From: Halomarina pelagica
GTDB taxonomy: Archaea > Halobacteriota > Halobacteria > Halobacteriales > Haloarculaceae
Direction: 5' to 3'
Assembly: GCF_024228315.1 (NCBI RefSeq)
Contig: NZ_CP100454.1
Span: forward strand, 3,410,001 to 3,474,000
Length of the DNA stretch: 64,000 bases
Part shown: one piece after another, positions 28,444-37,858 of the stretch
How positions within the stretch are numbered: position 1 is the first letter of the stretch
How the letters are laid out: each line of letters opens with the position of its first letter
Notes under the pieces: generated by a model
What the model was told of the DNA's origin: nothing
Seen by the model: only the letters and a program-made list of their open reading frames with translations
Databases searched by the model: none
Position numbers and translations under genes: made by a program

Positions 28444-29775
28444 ATGAGCAGCCATAACTCCGGTAGTCCCTTCGCGCCGCACACCCCCGAGGAGACGGCG
28501 GCGATGCTCGCCGCCGTCGGCGCGGCGAGCGAGGAGGACCTCTTCGACATCCCCGACGGACTGCGCTTCGACGGCGCGTTCGGCATCGAGTCGCGAAGCG
28601 AACAGGCGACGCGCGCGCACGTCGACGCGACGCTCGGGCGCAACGCCGACCTCACCGAGTTCCTCGGTCGCGGTCACTACGACCACTACGTGCCCTCGCT
28701 GGTCGATCACCTCTCCCAGCGCTCTGAGTTCCTGACCTCCTACACGCAGTACCAGCCCGAGGTGGCCCAGGGCTTCCTGCAGGCGCTGTTCGAGTACCAG
28801 TCGATGCTCGTCGAGCTGACGGGCCTCGACGTGGCGAACTGCTCGATGTACGACGCCGCGACGGCGCTCGGCGAGGCGGCGACGCTCGCCGCCCGCCTCC
28901 GGCGGATCTCCGGGGAGACGGTGCTCGTCCCCGACCTCCTCCACGAGGGCCGCCGGGGCGTCCTCGAGAACTACGTCGAGGGCGCGGGGCTCGCGGTGGA
29001 GTCCTACCCGACCGACGACGCGAACGCGGACGTCGAGGCGCTCGCCGATCGCGTGGAGGAGGACGTGGCGATGGTCTACGCCGAGAACCCGACCGTCCGG
29101 GGGACGATCGAGGAGCGCCTCCCCGAGATCGGCGACCTCGCGCACGAGAACGACGCGCTGTTCGTGCTCGGGACGGACGTGCTCGCGCTCGCGCTGCTCC
29201 GGGAGCCCGCGAGCGTCGGCGCGGACGTGGTCGTCGGCGAGGCGGCCTCGCTCGGGCTGGGCGCGAGCTACGGGATGGGCCTCGGGCTGTTCGCCTGCCG
29301 CGAGGCGTTCCTGCGGCAGGTGCCCGGTCGCCTCGTCGGGGTCAGCGAGGACGCGACCGGCCGCCGGGCCTACACCCTGACGCTCCAGACCAGAGAGCAG
29401 CACATCCGCCGCGAGCGCGCGACGAGCAACATCTGCACGAACCAGGCGTGGGTCGCGCTCCGGGCCGCCATGCACGCGGCGACGCTCGGCCCGCAGGGGC
29501 TCGTCGACCTCGCGAACGACTGCGTGACGGCGACGGCCGACCTCGCCGAGCGCGTGGACGCGATCGTGGGGATGCGCGCGCCGGTCCACGACCGCCACCA
29601 CTTCCGCGAGTTCGTCGCGCACACCGACCAGCCCGCGGCGGCGGTGGCGTCGGACCTCGAGCGCGAGGGGTTCGCCGTCCACGTCGTCGGCGAGCACGAG
29701 ATCCAGCTCTGCACGACGGAGACAAACGCCGCGAGGCGCGACGCGCTGGTGGAGGCGTTGGAGGTGGTCGCGTGA
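28444..29775 (+). CDS. gcvPA: Glycine dehydrogenase (decarboxylating) subunit 1
   Basis: 443 residues, the normal size of the N-terminal half of the split P-protein. The N-terminus ([17 protein letters not shown]), [24 protein letters not shown] and [17 protein letters not shown] are hallmark GcvPA motifs. With GcvPB it decarboxylates glycine and loads the methylamine on GcvH. The stop overlaps the gcvPB start (GTGA), so the two subunits are translationally coupled. Confidence 0.96.
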   Translation: MSSHNSGSPFAPHTPEETAAMLAAVGAASEEDLFDIPDGLRFDGAFGIESRSEQATRAHVDATLGRNADLTEFLGRGHYDHYVPSLVDHLSQRSEFLTSYTQYQPEVAQGFLQALFEYQSMLVELTGLDVANCSMYDAATALGEAATLAARLRRISGETVLVPDLLHEGRRGVLENYVEGAGLAVESYPTDDANADVEALADRVEEDVAMVYAENPTVRGTIEERLPEIGDLAHENDALFVLGTDVLALALLREPASVGADVVVGEAASLGLGASYGMGLGLFACREAFLRQVPGRLVGVSEDATGRRAYTLTLQTREQHIRRERATSNICTNQAWVALRAAMHAATLGPQGLVDLANDCVTATADLAERVDAIVGMRAPVHDRHHFREFVAHTDQPAAAVASDLEREGFAVHVVGEHEIQLCTTETNAARRDALVEALEVVA

Positions 29776-31241
29776 GTAGAGACGAACGCGATCAGGGAGC
29801 GGCTAGTGAGAGCGACCGGGATCCCCTCGTCTACGACCAGGCGCGCTGGACCGCGGACGACGAGAAGTACGAACCGTTGCTCGCGGAGAAGCACACCCGC
29901 GAGGTCGAGGTGGAGTCGGCCCTCCCCGATCACCTGACGCGCGACACGCTCGACCTGCCGGACCTCTCGGAGCCCGAACTCGCGCGCCACTACACGCGCC
30001 TCTCCGAGATGAACTACGGCGTCGAGAACGGGCCGTTCCCGCTCGGCTCCTGCACGATGAAGTACAACCCGAAGTTCACCGAGGACGTCGCCGCCCACCC
30101 GAAGGCGGGGATCCACCCCGACCGCTCCCCGGAGAGCGCCCAGGGGACGCTCGAACTCCTCTACCGTCTGCAGGACTACCTCGGGCGCATCGGCGGGATG
30201 GACGCCGTGACGCTCCAGCCCCCGGCGGGCGCGGCGGGCGAGTTCGCGGGCATCCTCATCGCCAGGGCCTACCACGAGGCGCGCGGCGAGGACCGGACCG
30301 AGGTCGTCGTCCCCGACTCCGCCCACGGGACGAACTTCGCCAGCGCGGCCATGGCGGGCTACGACGTGGTCGAACTCCCCGGCGCGGCCGACGGGCGGGT
30401 CGACCTCGACGCCCTCGAGGCGGCGGTCGGCGAGGAGACGGCCGCGCTCATGCTCACCAACCCGAACACGCTGGGGCTGTTCGAGCGCGACATCGAGCGC
30501 ATCGCCGAGATCGTCCACGACGCCGGCGGCCTGCTCTACTACGACGGCGCGAACCTGAACGCGCTGCTCGGGCGCGCCCGCCCCGGCGACATGGGCTTCG
30601 ACGTCATGCACTACAACGTCCACAAGACGTTCGCCACGCCCCACGGCGGCGGCGGGCCCGGCGCGGGACCGGTCGGCGTCAGGGAGGACCTCGCCGAGTT
30701 CCTGCCGGAACCCCGGGTGCGGAGGACCGACGGCGGGTACGAGCTGTTCGCCCCCGAGCGTTCGATCGGCAAGGTCCACGGCTACCAGGGCAACTGGCTC
30801 GTGCTCGTGAAGGCCTACGCCTACATCGCCCGCCTCGGCGACGAGGGGCTGGCGGACGCGAGCGCGAAGGCCGTCCTGAACGCCAACTACCTCGCCGAGC
30901 GGATCGACTACGAGATCCCGTTCGGCCCGTTCCACCACGAGTTCGTCGCGAGCGCGGACGCGGACGCCGCCGACGTGGCGAAACGCATGCTCGACTACGG
31001 CGTCCACCCGCCGACGACGAAGTGGCCCGAGGCGGTCCCGGAGGCGCTGATGACGGAACCGACCGAGATCGAGAACCGCGCGTCGCTCGACCAGCTCGCG
31101 GCCGCGTTCGACGCGGTGGCGGCGGAGGACGAGGAAGCGATCGAGTCCGCCCCCGAGCGGACCGCCGCCCGCCGCATCGACCAGGTGAGCGCGGCGCGGA
31201 ACCCGCGGCTGTCCTGGCAGGCGCTCGACCGCGAGGAGTGA
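29772..31241 (+). CDS. gcvPB: Glycine dehydrogenase (decarboxylating) subunit 2
   Basis: 489 residues. The PLP-binding lysine is in [18 protein letters not shown] (near residue 285), and [10 protein letters not shown] and [11 protein letters not shown] are family signatures. The start is a GTG overlapping the gcvPA stop. The pair is separated from gcvT-gcvH by about 10 kb and lies on the other strand, so the complete glycine cleavage set is in this window except for lipoamide dehydrogenase. Confidence 0.96.
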   Translation: MSRDERDQGAASESDRDPLVYDQARWTADDEKYEPLLAEKHTREVEVESALPDHLTRDTLDLPDLSEPELARHYTRLSEMNYGVENGPFPLGSCTMKYNPKFTEDVAAHPKAGIHPDRSPESAQGTLELLYRLQDYLGRIGGMDAVTLQPPAGAAGEFAGILIARAYHEARGEDRTEVVVPDSAHGTNFASAAMAGYDVVELPGAADGRVDLDALEAAVGEETAALMLTNPNTLGLFERDIERIAEIVHDAGGLLYYDGANLNALLGRARPGDMGFDVMHYNVHKTFATPHGGGGPGAGPVGVREDLAEFLPEPRVRRTDGGYELFAPERSIGKVHGYQGNWLVLVKAYAYIARLGDEGLADASAKAVLNANYLAERIDYEIPFGPFHHEFVASADADAADVAKRMLDYGVHPPTTKWPEAVPEALMTEPTEIENRASLDQLAAAFDAVAAEDEEAIESAPERTAARRIDQVSAARNPRLSWQALDREE

Positions 31242-31393
31242 GAACCGCGGGTGAGGGCCGATAACGGCTCCTCTGAGACCGACTAGTTCCGGACCGTTCA
31301 CGCCGTTCTCCACCGTTGCGGGTTCGCAACGGTCGCAACGAGCGCCCCCGTTTATCTCCGCGTAGAACTCACCCGAAACTGGAGTGGTAGACC

Positions 31394-31543
31394 GTGAAGC
31401 TACTCAGACGCGTGTTCGGCGGGAGCGGGGACAGCCAGACCAAGTACCAGTGTTCGGCGTGCCCCGAGACGTTCGACGCGCCCGCTGACGCCGAGGCCCT
31501 CCGCTGTCCCGTCTGCGGCGACCGCAACGTCGCGCCGCTCTGA
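31394..31543 (+). CDS. Zinc-ribbon microprotein
   Basis: 49 residues from a GTG. The N-terminus is basic (MKLLRRVFGG), followed by CSACPETF and CPVCGDRN, two CxxC pairs about 24 residues apart. This is a compact zinc ribbon. A TTTAT box at 31350-31354 and a weak GGAG sequence precede it. Function unknown. Confidence 0.68.
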   Translation: MKLLRRVFGGSGDSQTKYQCSACPETFDAPADAEALRCPVCGDRNVAPL

Positions 31544-31626
31544 GCGGCGCGGCTTCGTCGCTCGTCGCTCGTCGCTCATCGCTCGGCGGGAGGTCGACGT
31601 GACGAGCGCACGGGTCGCGCCTGCGT

Positions 31627-32673
31627 CTATTCGTCGCCCGGGCGGGCTTCGAGAATCGAGTGTGCCCCCTCGCGCTCCTTCGCGCCGGGGGCGATCCGGA
31701 CGAACTCCGCCTTCGCGCGCGCCTCGGGGATGGTGTGTCCGCCGCAGTAGCTCAGCCCCGAGCGGACGCCGGCGAGGAACTCCGAGAGCGCGACCTCGAG
31801 CGGGCCGCGGTACGGCGAGAGGCCGTCCACGCCCTCGTCGGCGTCGGGGGTGAGCGCCTTGTCCGTGCGCGCCTCGTTGGCCGCCGTGGAGGCCATGCCG
31901 CGCGAGCGCTTGTAGCGCTCGCCGTCCACCTCGACGAGGTCGCCGGGGGCCTCGTCCGTCCCGGCGAAGAAGCCGCCGAGCATGACGGTGTCCGCGCCCG
32001 CCATCAGCGCCTTCACGGCGTCACCCGAGGTGCGGATGCCGCCGTCGGCGATCACGTGGATGCCGAGGTCGCGGGCGACCGCCGCGCAGTCGTCCACCGC
32101 GGTGAGCTGCGGGACGCCCGCGCCGGCCACCTCCCGGGTGGTGCAGTGGGAGCCCGGACCGACGCCGACCTTGACGCAGTCTGCACCCGCCGCGTGGAGG
32201 TCGCGGACCCCCTGGGGCGTGACGACGTTGCCGGCGACGAGGGGCGCGTCGGGGAACTCGGCGTCGATGCGCTCGACGGCGGCGAGCGCCGCCTCCATGT
32301 GACCGTGCGCGACGTCGACCATCACGCAGTCCGCGCCCGCCGCGAGCGTCGCTTCGGTCCGGTCGAGGAAGTCCTCGGCGATGCCGACGGCGGCCCCGAC
32401 GCGCTCGCCCGCGTCGGCGACGGCCCCGACCTGTTCGGCCTGCTCGTCGACGCCCATGAAGCGGTGGATCGTACCGAGCCCGCCCATCGTCGAGAGGACG
32501 ATCGCGGTGTCGACCTCGGTGACGGTGTCCATCGGCGCGGAGAGCACCGGGATCTCGAGGTCGAGCGACGGCGTGAGGTGAGTCGAGAGGTCGACGTGAC
32601 TGCGGCTGTCGACCGGAGAGCGCTGGGGAACGAGCAGCACGTCCCCGTACGAGAGTCCAGTTCTGACGTTCAT
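31627..32673 (-). CDS. GMP reductase / IMP dehydrogenase-family protein without CBS domains
   Basis: 348 residues of the IMPDH/GMPR TIM-barrel family. The N-terminus ([17 protein letters not shown]) and the catalytic Cys loop [13 protein letters not shown] (near residue 180), then [14 protein letters not shown] and [10 protein letters not shown] are visible. No CBS pair interrupts the barrel, which fits GMP reductase or a CBS-less paralogue. GMP reductase converts GMP to IMP with NADPH. The two activities cannot be separated safely from sequence alone. Confidence 0.82.
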   Translation of the reverse strand: MNVRTGLSYGDVLLVPQRSPVDSRSHVDLSTHLTPSLDLEIPVLSAPMDTVTEVDTAIVLSTMGGLGTIHRFMGVDEQAEQVGAVADAGERVGAAVGIAEDFLDRTEATLAAGADCVMVDVAHGHMEAALAAVERIDAEFPDAPLVAGNVVTPQGVRDLHAAGADCVKVGVGPGSHCTTREVAGAGVPQLTAVDDCAAVARDLGIHVIADGGIRTSGDAVKALMAGADTVMLGGFFAGTDEAPGDLVEVDGERYKRSRGMASTAANEARTDKALTPDADEGVDGLSPYRGPLEVALSEFLAGVRSGLSYCGGHTIPEARAKAEFVRIAPGAKEREGAHSILEARPGDE

Positions 32674-32862
32674 TCGTGTGAACCCTCGACTTCTGAGGCC
32701 GTCGTCCCAGTTAGCTCCGTCGAATTCGCCGCGCGTAGCGAGTATCAGGGTGACCAGAACGCGTCCCGCCAGTGGTCGCACTCCGCGACGATCACGTCGT
32801 TCGTGTCGCCGCCGCACACGCCCGACCCCACAGCTATACTCCCGCCCGCAGAAGGGCCTGCC

Positions 32863-33543
32863 ATGACCTTCGACGCGGATCGCGTCTCGACGGTGACGTT
32901 CGACTCGTACAGCACGCTCGTCGACGTGGACGCCGCCGAATCGGCCCTGCGCGAGCGCGTGGACGACCCCCGACCCGTCTCGCGGCTCTGGCGGGCGCGC
33001 TCGCTCGAGTACACGATGGTCGCGAACGAGATCGACGCCTACCAGCCGTTCTACGAGATGAACCGCGACGCGCTACAGCACGCGCTCGACGCGCACGGCG
33101 TCGACCTCTCGGAGGACGAGCGCGACGAGATCCTCGCGGTCTACCACGAACTCGACGTCTTCCCGGACGTGCGCGACGCGATCGAGCGCATCCGGGACGC
33201 GGGCTACGACTGCTACGTCCTCTCGAACGGGAACCCGGAGATGCTCGACTCGATGGTCGCGCACGCGGACATCGACCACCTCCTCGAGGACACCATCAGC
33301 GCCGACGAGGTCCGGGCGTTCAAGCCCGCCCGCGAGCTGTACCGTCACGCCGCCGCGCGGACGGGGACGCCCATCGACGAGATCGCTCACGTGAGCGCGC
33401 TCTGGCTCGACGTGCAGGGCGCGATGCACGCCGGGATGCAGGGCGTCCGGGCGGATCGGAAGGGGTCGCCCTGGGAGCCGTTCGACGGCGAGCCGGACCT
33501 CACCGTCGGGACGCTCCACGACCTCGCGGACGAACTCGCCTAG
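32863..33543 (+). CDS. Haloacid dehalogenase type II (HAD superfamily)
   Basis: 226 residues. HAD motif I is TVTFDSYSTLVDV (nucleophile Asp near residue 13), motif II is VLSNGNP, and motif III contains the lysine of FKPARELY. The late motif SALWLDVQGAMHAGM replaces the typical SSNAWDxxGA of L-2-haloacid dehalogenases. The enzyme would release halide from 2-haloacids, but many family members act on phosphates. The stop overlaps a convergent microprotein gene. Confidence 0.8.
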   Translation: MTFDADRVSTVTFDSYSTLVDVDAAESALRERVDDPRPVSRLWRARSLEYTMVANEIDAYQPFYEMNRDALQHALDAHGVDLSEDERDEILAVYHELDVFPDVRDAIERIRDAGYDCYVLSNGNPEMLDSMVAHADIDHLLEDTISADEVRAFKPARELYRHAAARTGTPIDEIAHVSALWLDVQGAMHAGMQGVRADRKGSPWEPFDGEPDLTVGTLHDLADELA

Positions 33544-33641
33544 TCGACGAGGCCGACCTCGTGGACGTGCCGGCGGAGTTCCTCCTCGGTCGAGAACGAC
33601 CGCTCGCACGCCGAACACTCGAACTCTCCGTTCTCAGACAT
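33540..33641 (-). CDS. C2H2-type zinc-finger microprotein
   Basis: 33 residues. FECSACERSF begins a CxxC finger, and HVH follows 12 residues after the second cysteine. The histidines are only two positions apart, shorter than in a standard C2H2 finger, so metal binding is uncertain. The frame overlaps the haloacid dehalogenase stop by 4 bp. Short proteins of this style occur in haloarchaea. Confidence 0.5.
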   Translation of the reverse strand: MSENGEFECSACERSFSTEEELRRHVHEVGLVD

Positions 33642-33803
33642 ACCGCGTGGGTAGGGCTCTCGGACTGATAACGCTTTCCTGAGCGTTCGAAACGCCCCCT
33701 CGGGAGTGTCAAGTCAGGAGAGCTATCCACGAGTTTTGGAATTGTCCGGTGAGTAAACTATTTGCGCCACCGAGGTCGATGGTACGCAGAGGGGGGAAGT
33801 GAC

Positions 33804-34259
33804 ATGGCACTAACTGACACGAGGGGGCGGACGGTCGAGGTGTACGTCCGGTCGCTCGCGCCGGGGTACGAACACGGGGGGCAGGAGGAGGTACTGGAAC
33901 GGGTGCGCGCATGCGCCAGGCGCGGCGGCATCGACGCCTACGACATGTACGTGTGGGGATCGGGGATCGATCCGGAGTCGAGGGCGGCGCAGACGAAGTT
34001 CGGGCAGTTCATCCTCGACCGACTGGAGAAGTTCGGCGAGTGGGCGAGGGGCGGCGACGCGTCGCTCGACTTCTGTTTTCCGACCTGCGCCCGGCACTCG
34101 ACGGTCACCGACGAGTCGTTCGTCTGCGTCGAGTTCCCGTCGCTGACGCTCGTGGAGTTCGAGAACGGCGAGGTGAAGCACGTCGCTCCGTGTCACCACG
34201 AGGACGAGGTGGTGACCGTCAGGAGTCGGTTGAGGGCGCTCGAATCGGCGATCGTCTAG
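33804..34259 (+). CDS. Haloarchaeal conserved protein of unknown function
   Basis: 151 residues. It begins with beta-rich segments (TVEVYVRSLAPG) and contains the helix QEEVLERVRACARRGGIDAYDMYVWG, then VCVEFPSLTLVEFENGEVKHVAPC. I recall similar haloarchaeal proteins listed as HTH-domain or unknown. A purine-rich GGGGGG sequence sits about 10 nt before the ATG, so this transcript is probably not leaderless. It overlaps the convergent disulfide reductase gene by 4 bp. Confidence 0.65.
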   Translation: MALTDTRGRTVEVYVRSLAPGYEHGGQEEVLERVRACARRGGIDAYDMYVWGSGIDPESRAAQTKFGQFILDRLEKFGEWARGGDASLDFCFPTCARHSTVTDESFVCVEFPSLTLVEFENGEVKHVAPCHHEDEVVTVRSRLRALESAIV

Positions 34260-35650
34260 TCCAACTCGCGCTTCGCCGCGCGGAAGAGGCCGTCGAGGAT
34301 CTCCGGCGTCGTCGGGTGGTACGCCCGGTCGGGCACGTCGCGGACGTCCATCCCGCGCTCGACGACGACCTGCATCGTCTTCGCCATCACGTCGGCGTGG
34401 TAGTGGAGCCCCTGGTACCCGAGGACGGTGCCGTCCGTTCCGACGACGAGTCGAGCGAGCCCCCGGGGGGCGTCCTTCGTCGCGAACACGCCGTCGCTGC
34501 GCGCCTCTCGCGTGACCGCCACGTGGTCAATCCCCGCCGCCTCCGCCGACGCGCGGGAGTGGCCGACGCGCGCGAACGGGTAGACCGCGAGCGCGGAGAA
34601 GACGACGTGGTGGTGCACGTTGTGGTACTCCCGCAGGTCCTCGCCGTCCCGGTGGCGGAGGACGTTCTCGGCGGCGACGACCGCCTGCTCCTTCGCGACG
34701 TGGAGGATCGGCTCCCGGCCGTTGGCGTCGCCGACGACGAAGACGCGCTCCGCGTCGCGCGCGCGCATGGTCGCGTCGACCCAGCCCTCGCCCGGCGCGA
34801 GCGACGCGTTCTCCAGTCCGAGTCCGTCGAGCGCGGGGCGGCGACCGGCGAAGACGAATACCGTCTCAGCCTCGACCGTTCGCTCCTCTCCCTCGCGCTC
34901 GTAGGTCAGTTCGACGCCCGCCTCGGTCGGGGCGAGCGACCGCTCGTCCGCGTGTGTGAGCACCTCGATGCCGAACTCCTCGCGGTAGATCTCGAGCAGG
35001 GCGTCGCCGAACTCGTCGTCGGCCTCGTCGAGCGGTCGGGCGTCGTGTTCGACGACCGTGAGGTCCACGCCGCCGGCCTCCGCGAGGTAGGGGGCCATCT
35101 CCATGCCCACGTAGCCGAAGCCCACGACGATCCCGGATTCCGGGAGCGCCGTCTCATCGAGCACGTCGGCGCTGGTCATGGTGGGCACGTCGTCGATGCC
35201 GGGGACGTCGGGGACGTTCGGGGTCGACCCAGTCGCGATGACGACGTAGTCGGCCTCGATCCGGCGGTCGCCGACGGCGACGGTCCGATCGTCGACGAAG
35301 CGGGCGGTGTCGCGGAGTAACTCGACGTCGTCGCGCTCCGCGAGGCGGTGGACGGCGGCGCGACGGTGTCGCGCGAAGTTGGCGACGTGCTCGTCCTTCT
35401 GCGCCACGACCCGTTCGAGGTCCACCTCGGGCGGGTCGCCCCGGAGTCGGTCGTCGACGCGCGCCCGGTAGCGGTGCTCCGCGGCGGAGAACACGTCCTT
35501 CGACGGCATACACCCGCGGAGGATGCAGAGGCCGCCGCCGGGATCGCCGTCGTCGACGAGCGTGAGTTCGACGCCCTGTTCGTCCGCGAGGCGGTCCGCG
35601 ACGGCGACGCCGGCGCTCCCGTACGCGCCGATGACGACGACGTGTGTCAT
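34256..35650 (-). CDS. FAD-dependent pyridine nucleotide-disulfide oxidoreductase
   Basis: 464 residues, dihydrolipoamide dehydrogenase/mercuric reductase size. FAD-binding GAYGSAGVAVADRLA replaces the usual GxGxxG pattern slightly. The redox pair is GGLCILRGCMPSK (CxxxxC). The NAD site is GFGYVGMEMAPYLAE, and the second FAD motif is VFVVGDANG. The C-terminal dimer motif YHPTTPEIL supplies the active-site His and Glu. It likely passes electrons from NAD(P)H to a disulfide or metal. Whether it is the lipoamide dehydrogenase for the glycine cleavage system cannot be told. Confidence 0.85.
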   Translation of the reverse strand: MTHVVVIGAYGSAGVAVADRLADEQGVELTLVDDGDPGGGLCILRGCMPSKDVFSAAEHRYRARVDDRLRGDPPEVDLERVVAQKDEHVANFARHRRAAVHRLAERDDVELLRDTARFVDDRTVAVGDRRIEADYVVIATGSTPNVPDVPGIDDVPTMTSADVLDETALPESGIVVGFGYVGMEMAPYLAEAGGVDLTVVEHDARPLDEADDEFGDALLEIYREEFGIEVLTHADERSLAPTEAGVELTYEREGEERTVEAETVFVFAGRRPALDGLGLENASLAPGEGWVDATMRARDAERVFVVGDANGREPILHVAKEQAVVAAENVLRHRDGEDLREYHNVHHHVVFSALAVYPFARVGHSRASAEAAGIDHVAVTREARSDGVFATKDAPRGLARLVVGTDGTVLGYQGLHYHADVMAKTMQVVVERGMDVRDVPDRAYHPTTPEILDGLFRAAKRELD

Positions 35651-35826
35651 GTGTCCGCTCGGGCACCCAACGGTATAGTCGTTCCTCGAAACCGTGAGCG
35701 GCGCGCCCGGACGATCGCCGTACTCGGCGGTGCGCCGGGCGAACGGAGCGAAGCGAAGGGTCGAAAGAAGGGGGAGGGAACGATGACGGTCGATATGCGC
35801 GAGCCGACCCGGTCTCCGGACCGGGC

Positions 35827-36018
35827 TCAGTCCTCTCCCGGGGGGTCGCGCTCGAATTCGAACTCGACGGCCGTGTCGGACTGGATCCACGCCTGGTGGT
35901 TCGACGGATCGTAGAGGATGATCTGTCCGTCGTCCAGCGGGAGGGCGACGCAGTCGGGGTCGAGCGTATCGGGCGTGTCGGGCGTCTGGTTCGTCTCGTC
36001 GTGAGTTCGTGTGCTCAT
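35827..36018 (-). CDS. Small acidic haloarchaeal protein (DUF7331-like)
   Basis: 63 residues. The N-terminal third is Thr/Asp-rich; the second part (VALPLDDGQIILYDPSNHQAWIQSDTAVEF) forms a short beta sheet. The pattern of a strand, a D-x-x-NHQAWI turn and a final strand recalls the DUF7331 family, but this is from memory and tentative. Function unknown. Confidence 0.6.
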   Translation of the reverse strand: MSTRTHDETNQTPDTPDTLDPDCVALPLDDGQIILYDPSNHQAWIQSDTAVEFEFERDPPGED

Positions 36019-36182
36019 TTTCCTGCCACGTTCTCGGACTGTTGTTCGTCCTGCGGGAGGAGGTATGGTACGGAGTAGCATAAGCCTTGAGTGATCGTGC
36101 GATCAATTGACAACCTAGCGGGCGTCGATCCGAGTGGTCGCATCTACGGAAGGGAAAGAGGGGGCGGGGTGCGGTGACCGAC

Positions 36183-36359
36183 TCAGGCCGACACGTCGGC
36201 GTCGGAGACGATGTCGTCGCCGATCATCACGAACCCGTAGTCGCACTCCGTACAGCGCCACTTGGTCTTCTCGCCGAGGTGAATGAGCGTGCTCGCGGTG
36301 CGGTAGAACTCGCGCTCACCACCGCACTGCGGACAGTAGTGTCGGGTTTCGAGGCTCAT
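36183..36359 (-). CDS. Zinc-ribbon microprotein
   Basis: 58 residues. CPQC at residues 9-12 and CTEC near residue 36 form a zinc ribbon; HLGEKTKWRC lies between them and GFVMIGDD follows. I recall closely similar short proteins in many haloarchaea. It is divergent from the cobalamin adenosyltransferase gene. Confidence 0.72.
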   Translation of the reverse strand: MSLETRHYCPQCGGEREFYRTASTLIHLGEKTKWRCTECDYGFVMIGDDIVSDADVSA

Positions 36360-36452
36360 GTCTCGCCCTCCGTGCGGGCGTCACTTCACGCTTCGCTTTC
36401 CCGGCCGGACCCCGCGAGTGGGTATAAGTCGCTGGCCCGCGGTAGTTCGGGT

Positions 36453-36986
36453 ATGCGGATCTACACCGGACGCGGGGACGAGGGGATGACCGACCTGCGG
36501 AACATGGACCGCGTCTCGAAGACGAGCGCGCGCATCGAGGCCTACGGGACGGTCGACGAGGCCAACGCGCTCGTCGGCGTCGTCCGGCCGTCGGGTTACG
36601 ACGACGTCGACGACCGACTCAGGGCGATCCAGAACCACCTCCACGTCGTCCAGGCGGACTTCGCCGACCCGGACGAGGACAGCGACGCCCCCCGGATCGA
36701 CGAGGAGGACGTGGAGCGACTGGAGGCGTGGATGGACGAGTACGACGAGGAACTCGACCCGTTGCAGTCGTTCGTCCTCCCGGGCGGGAGCGAGGCGGGG
36801 GCGAAACTCCACCACGCGCGCGCCGTCGTCCGGCGCGCCGAGCGTCGCGCCGTCACGCTCGCGTCCGCCGAGCCGGTCAACGAGCACGCCATCACCTACC
36901 TGAACCGGCTCTCCGACGCGCTGTTCGTCTTCGCGCGCGTCGTGAACAAGCGCGAGGGCGAGACCGAGGAGTCCCCGACGTACTGA
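36453..36986 (+). CDS. Cob(I)alamin adenosyltransferase, PduO type
   Basis: 177 residues, the standard PduO-type ATR length. The N-terminal ATP loop TGRGDEGMTDLRNMDRVSK, the EAYGTVDEANALVG segment, and RRAERRAVTLA and YLNRLSDALFVFARVVN are diagnostic. The enzyme adenosylates corrinoid Co(I) using ATP to make adenosylcobalamin. A GTATAAGT box at 36421-36428 lies about 28 nt before the ATG, consistent with a leaderless transcript. Confidence 0.93.
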   Translation: MRIYTGRGDEGMTDLRNMDRVSKTSARIEAYGTVDEANALVGVVRPSGYDDVDDRLRAIQNHLHVVQADFADPDEDSDAPRIDEEDVERLEAWMDEYDEELDPLQSFVLPGGSEAGAKLHHARAVVRRAERRAVTLASAEPVNEHAITYLNRLSDALFVFARVVNKREGETEESPTY

Positions 36987-37109
36987 GCGTCGGGTCGTCA
37001 CGGCCGGAGAAATGGAACAGACGTTCCGGCGATGCGCCGGGCCCACTGTTGACGATCGCGCCTCGCGGCGACTGTACCCCTCGACGGCACGGGGCGGCGG
37101 CCCCTATGG

Positions 37110-37125
37110 TTTAGGTGAACCTAAA
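37110..37125. promoter_or_regulatory. Perfect dyad operator next to a TATA-like box (DtxR-type)
   Basis: TTTAGGTGAACCTAAA is a perfect inverted repeat with 7-bp arms and a 2-bp centre. It is followed by GCATAAAAA at 37128-37136, a TATA-like box. The form TTAGG-N4-CCTAA resembles operators of DtxR/IdeR/SirR metal-dependent repressors. The same dyad plus GCATAAA recurs at 50177. The nearest downstream gene starts at 37207 and also has its own box (GTTTTATTC, about 37174-37182). Confidence 0.6.
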
Positions 37126-37206
37126 AGCATAAAAACGTTACTGTCCCGATTCCGTCCCGATCAACCGGACACAAATGTTTTATTCTAATATTTGCTACCT
37201 CCCGCC

Positions 37207-37473
37207 ATGAACCGTCACTTCGAAGACGCTCAGTACTACCTGAAACGCGCCGGGGCCACCGCGAAGAAGGGGCTCGCGACGGAGATCGAGGGTGTGCAGG
37301 AGCGGTTGCAGGACCTCCTCGGCGGCGACGAGGAGCCGGAGCAGTCCCGGATCGACCAGATTCGCGCCGACCTGAAGGACCTCCAGGAGAACGCGGAGGG
37401 CGAGGCGAAGGAGGCCATCGCCGAGGCCCGCCTCCGACTCGACAGGGTGCGCGGAAAACCGCCGGCCGAATAG
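37207..37473 (+). CDS. Small helical haloarchaeal protein (DUF7553-like)
   Basis: 88 residues, almost entirely charged helix (HFEDAQYYLKRAGATAKKG ... RLQDLLGGDEEPEQSRIDQIRADLKDLQENAEGEAKEAI). It probably forms a helical hairpin or coiled-coil dimer. It resembles proteins I recall as DUF7553 in haloarchaea; function unknown. It has a proximal TATA-like box and, 82 bp upstream, a metal-repressor-like operator. Confidence 0.65.
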   Translation: MNRHFEDAQYYLKRAGATAKKGLATEIEGVQERLQDLLGGDEEPEQSRIDQIRADLKDLQENAEGEAKEAIAEARLRLDRVRGKPPAE

Positions 37474-37517
37474 TCGAAAGGAAGCGTTAAGTCCCATCGG
37501 TCGTTTTTTCCGGACGC

Positions 37518-37592
37518 GGGTTGGTGATCTAGTCCGGTTATGATACCTCCTTCACACGGAGGAAGTCGGCGGTTCAAATCCGCCCCAACCCA
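37518..37592 (+). tRNA. tRNA-Val (anticodon CAC)
   Basis: 75 nt. The acceptor stem GGGTTGG pairs with CCAACCC, the discriminator is A, and CCA is not encoded. The anticodon arm is CCTCC-TTCACAC-GGAGG, giving CAC (valine). The T arm is GGCGG-TTCAAAT-CCGCC, and the D arm includes TCTAGTCCGGTTATGA. All stems close without mismatch. A stem-loop repeat begins directly after the gene. Confidence 0.95.
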
Positions 37593-37655
37593 CTTACTGC
37601 CGGCGCAACGCGACGAGCGGAGCGAGGAGCCTGCGCCGGCGAAGTGGTGACGAAG
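37587..37655 (+). repeat. tRNA-tail stem-loop repeat, copy A
   Basis: From the last tRNA bases (ACCCA) this runs CTTACTGCCGGCGCAACG and continues to GTGGTGACGAAGG. A perfect 9-bp hairpin stem GCCGGCGCA/TGCGCCGGC lies inside. A nearly identical segment is at 39032-39100. After copy A there is a degenerate second tRNA 3' end (GTCAAATCCGCCCCGACCCA, about 37707-37726). Confidence 0.8.
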
Positions 37656-37858
37656 GATTTGAACCAGGGAGCGAAGCGAGCGCGAGCGAGCGGAGTGACC
37701 GAGGGTCAAATCCGCCCCGACCCACTCCTCTGCGACACGACGGCGAGCGCGAGCGACCGCGCGGGCCACCTGTCGAGAGGCACGGGCGAATCGATGCGGG
37801 GTTCACGACGGCGCGACGAGTCGTAGCGCTCCACCCGCAGTTTTTCCCTCTTCACACC

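Noticed and set aside
37700-37726. A possible second tRNA gene after tRNA-Val
   Set aside because: Only a T-arm-like and acceptor-like 3' end is present; there is no D arm, anticodon arm or 5' acceptor strand.
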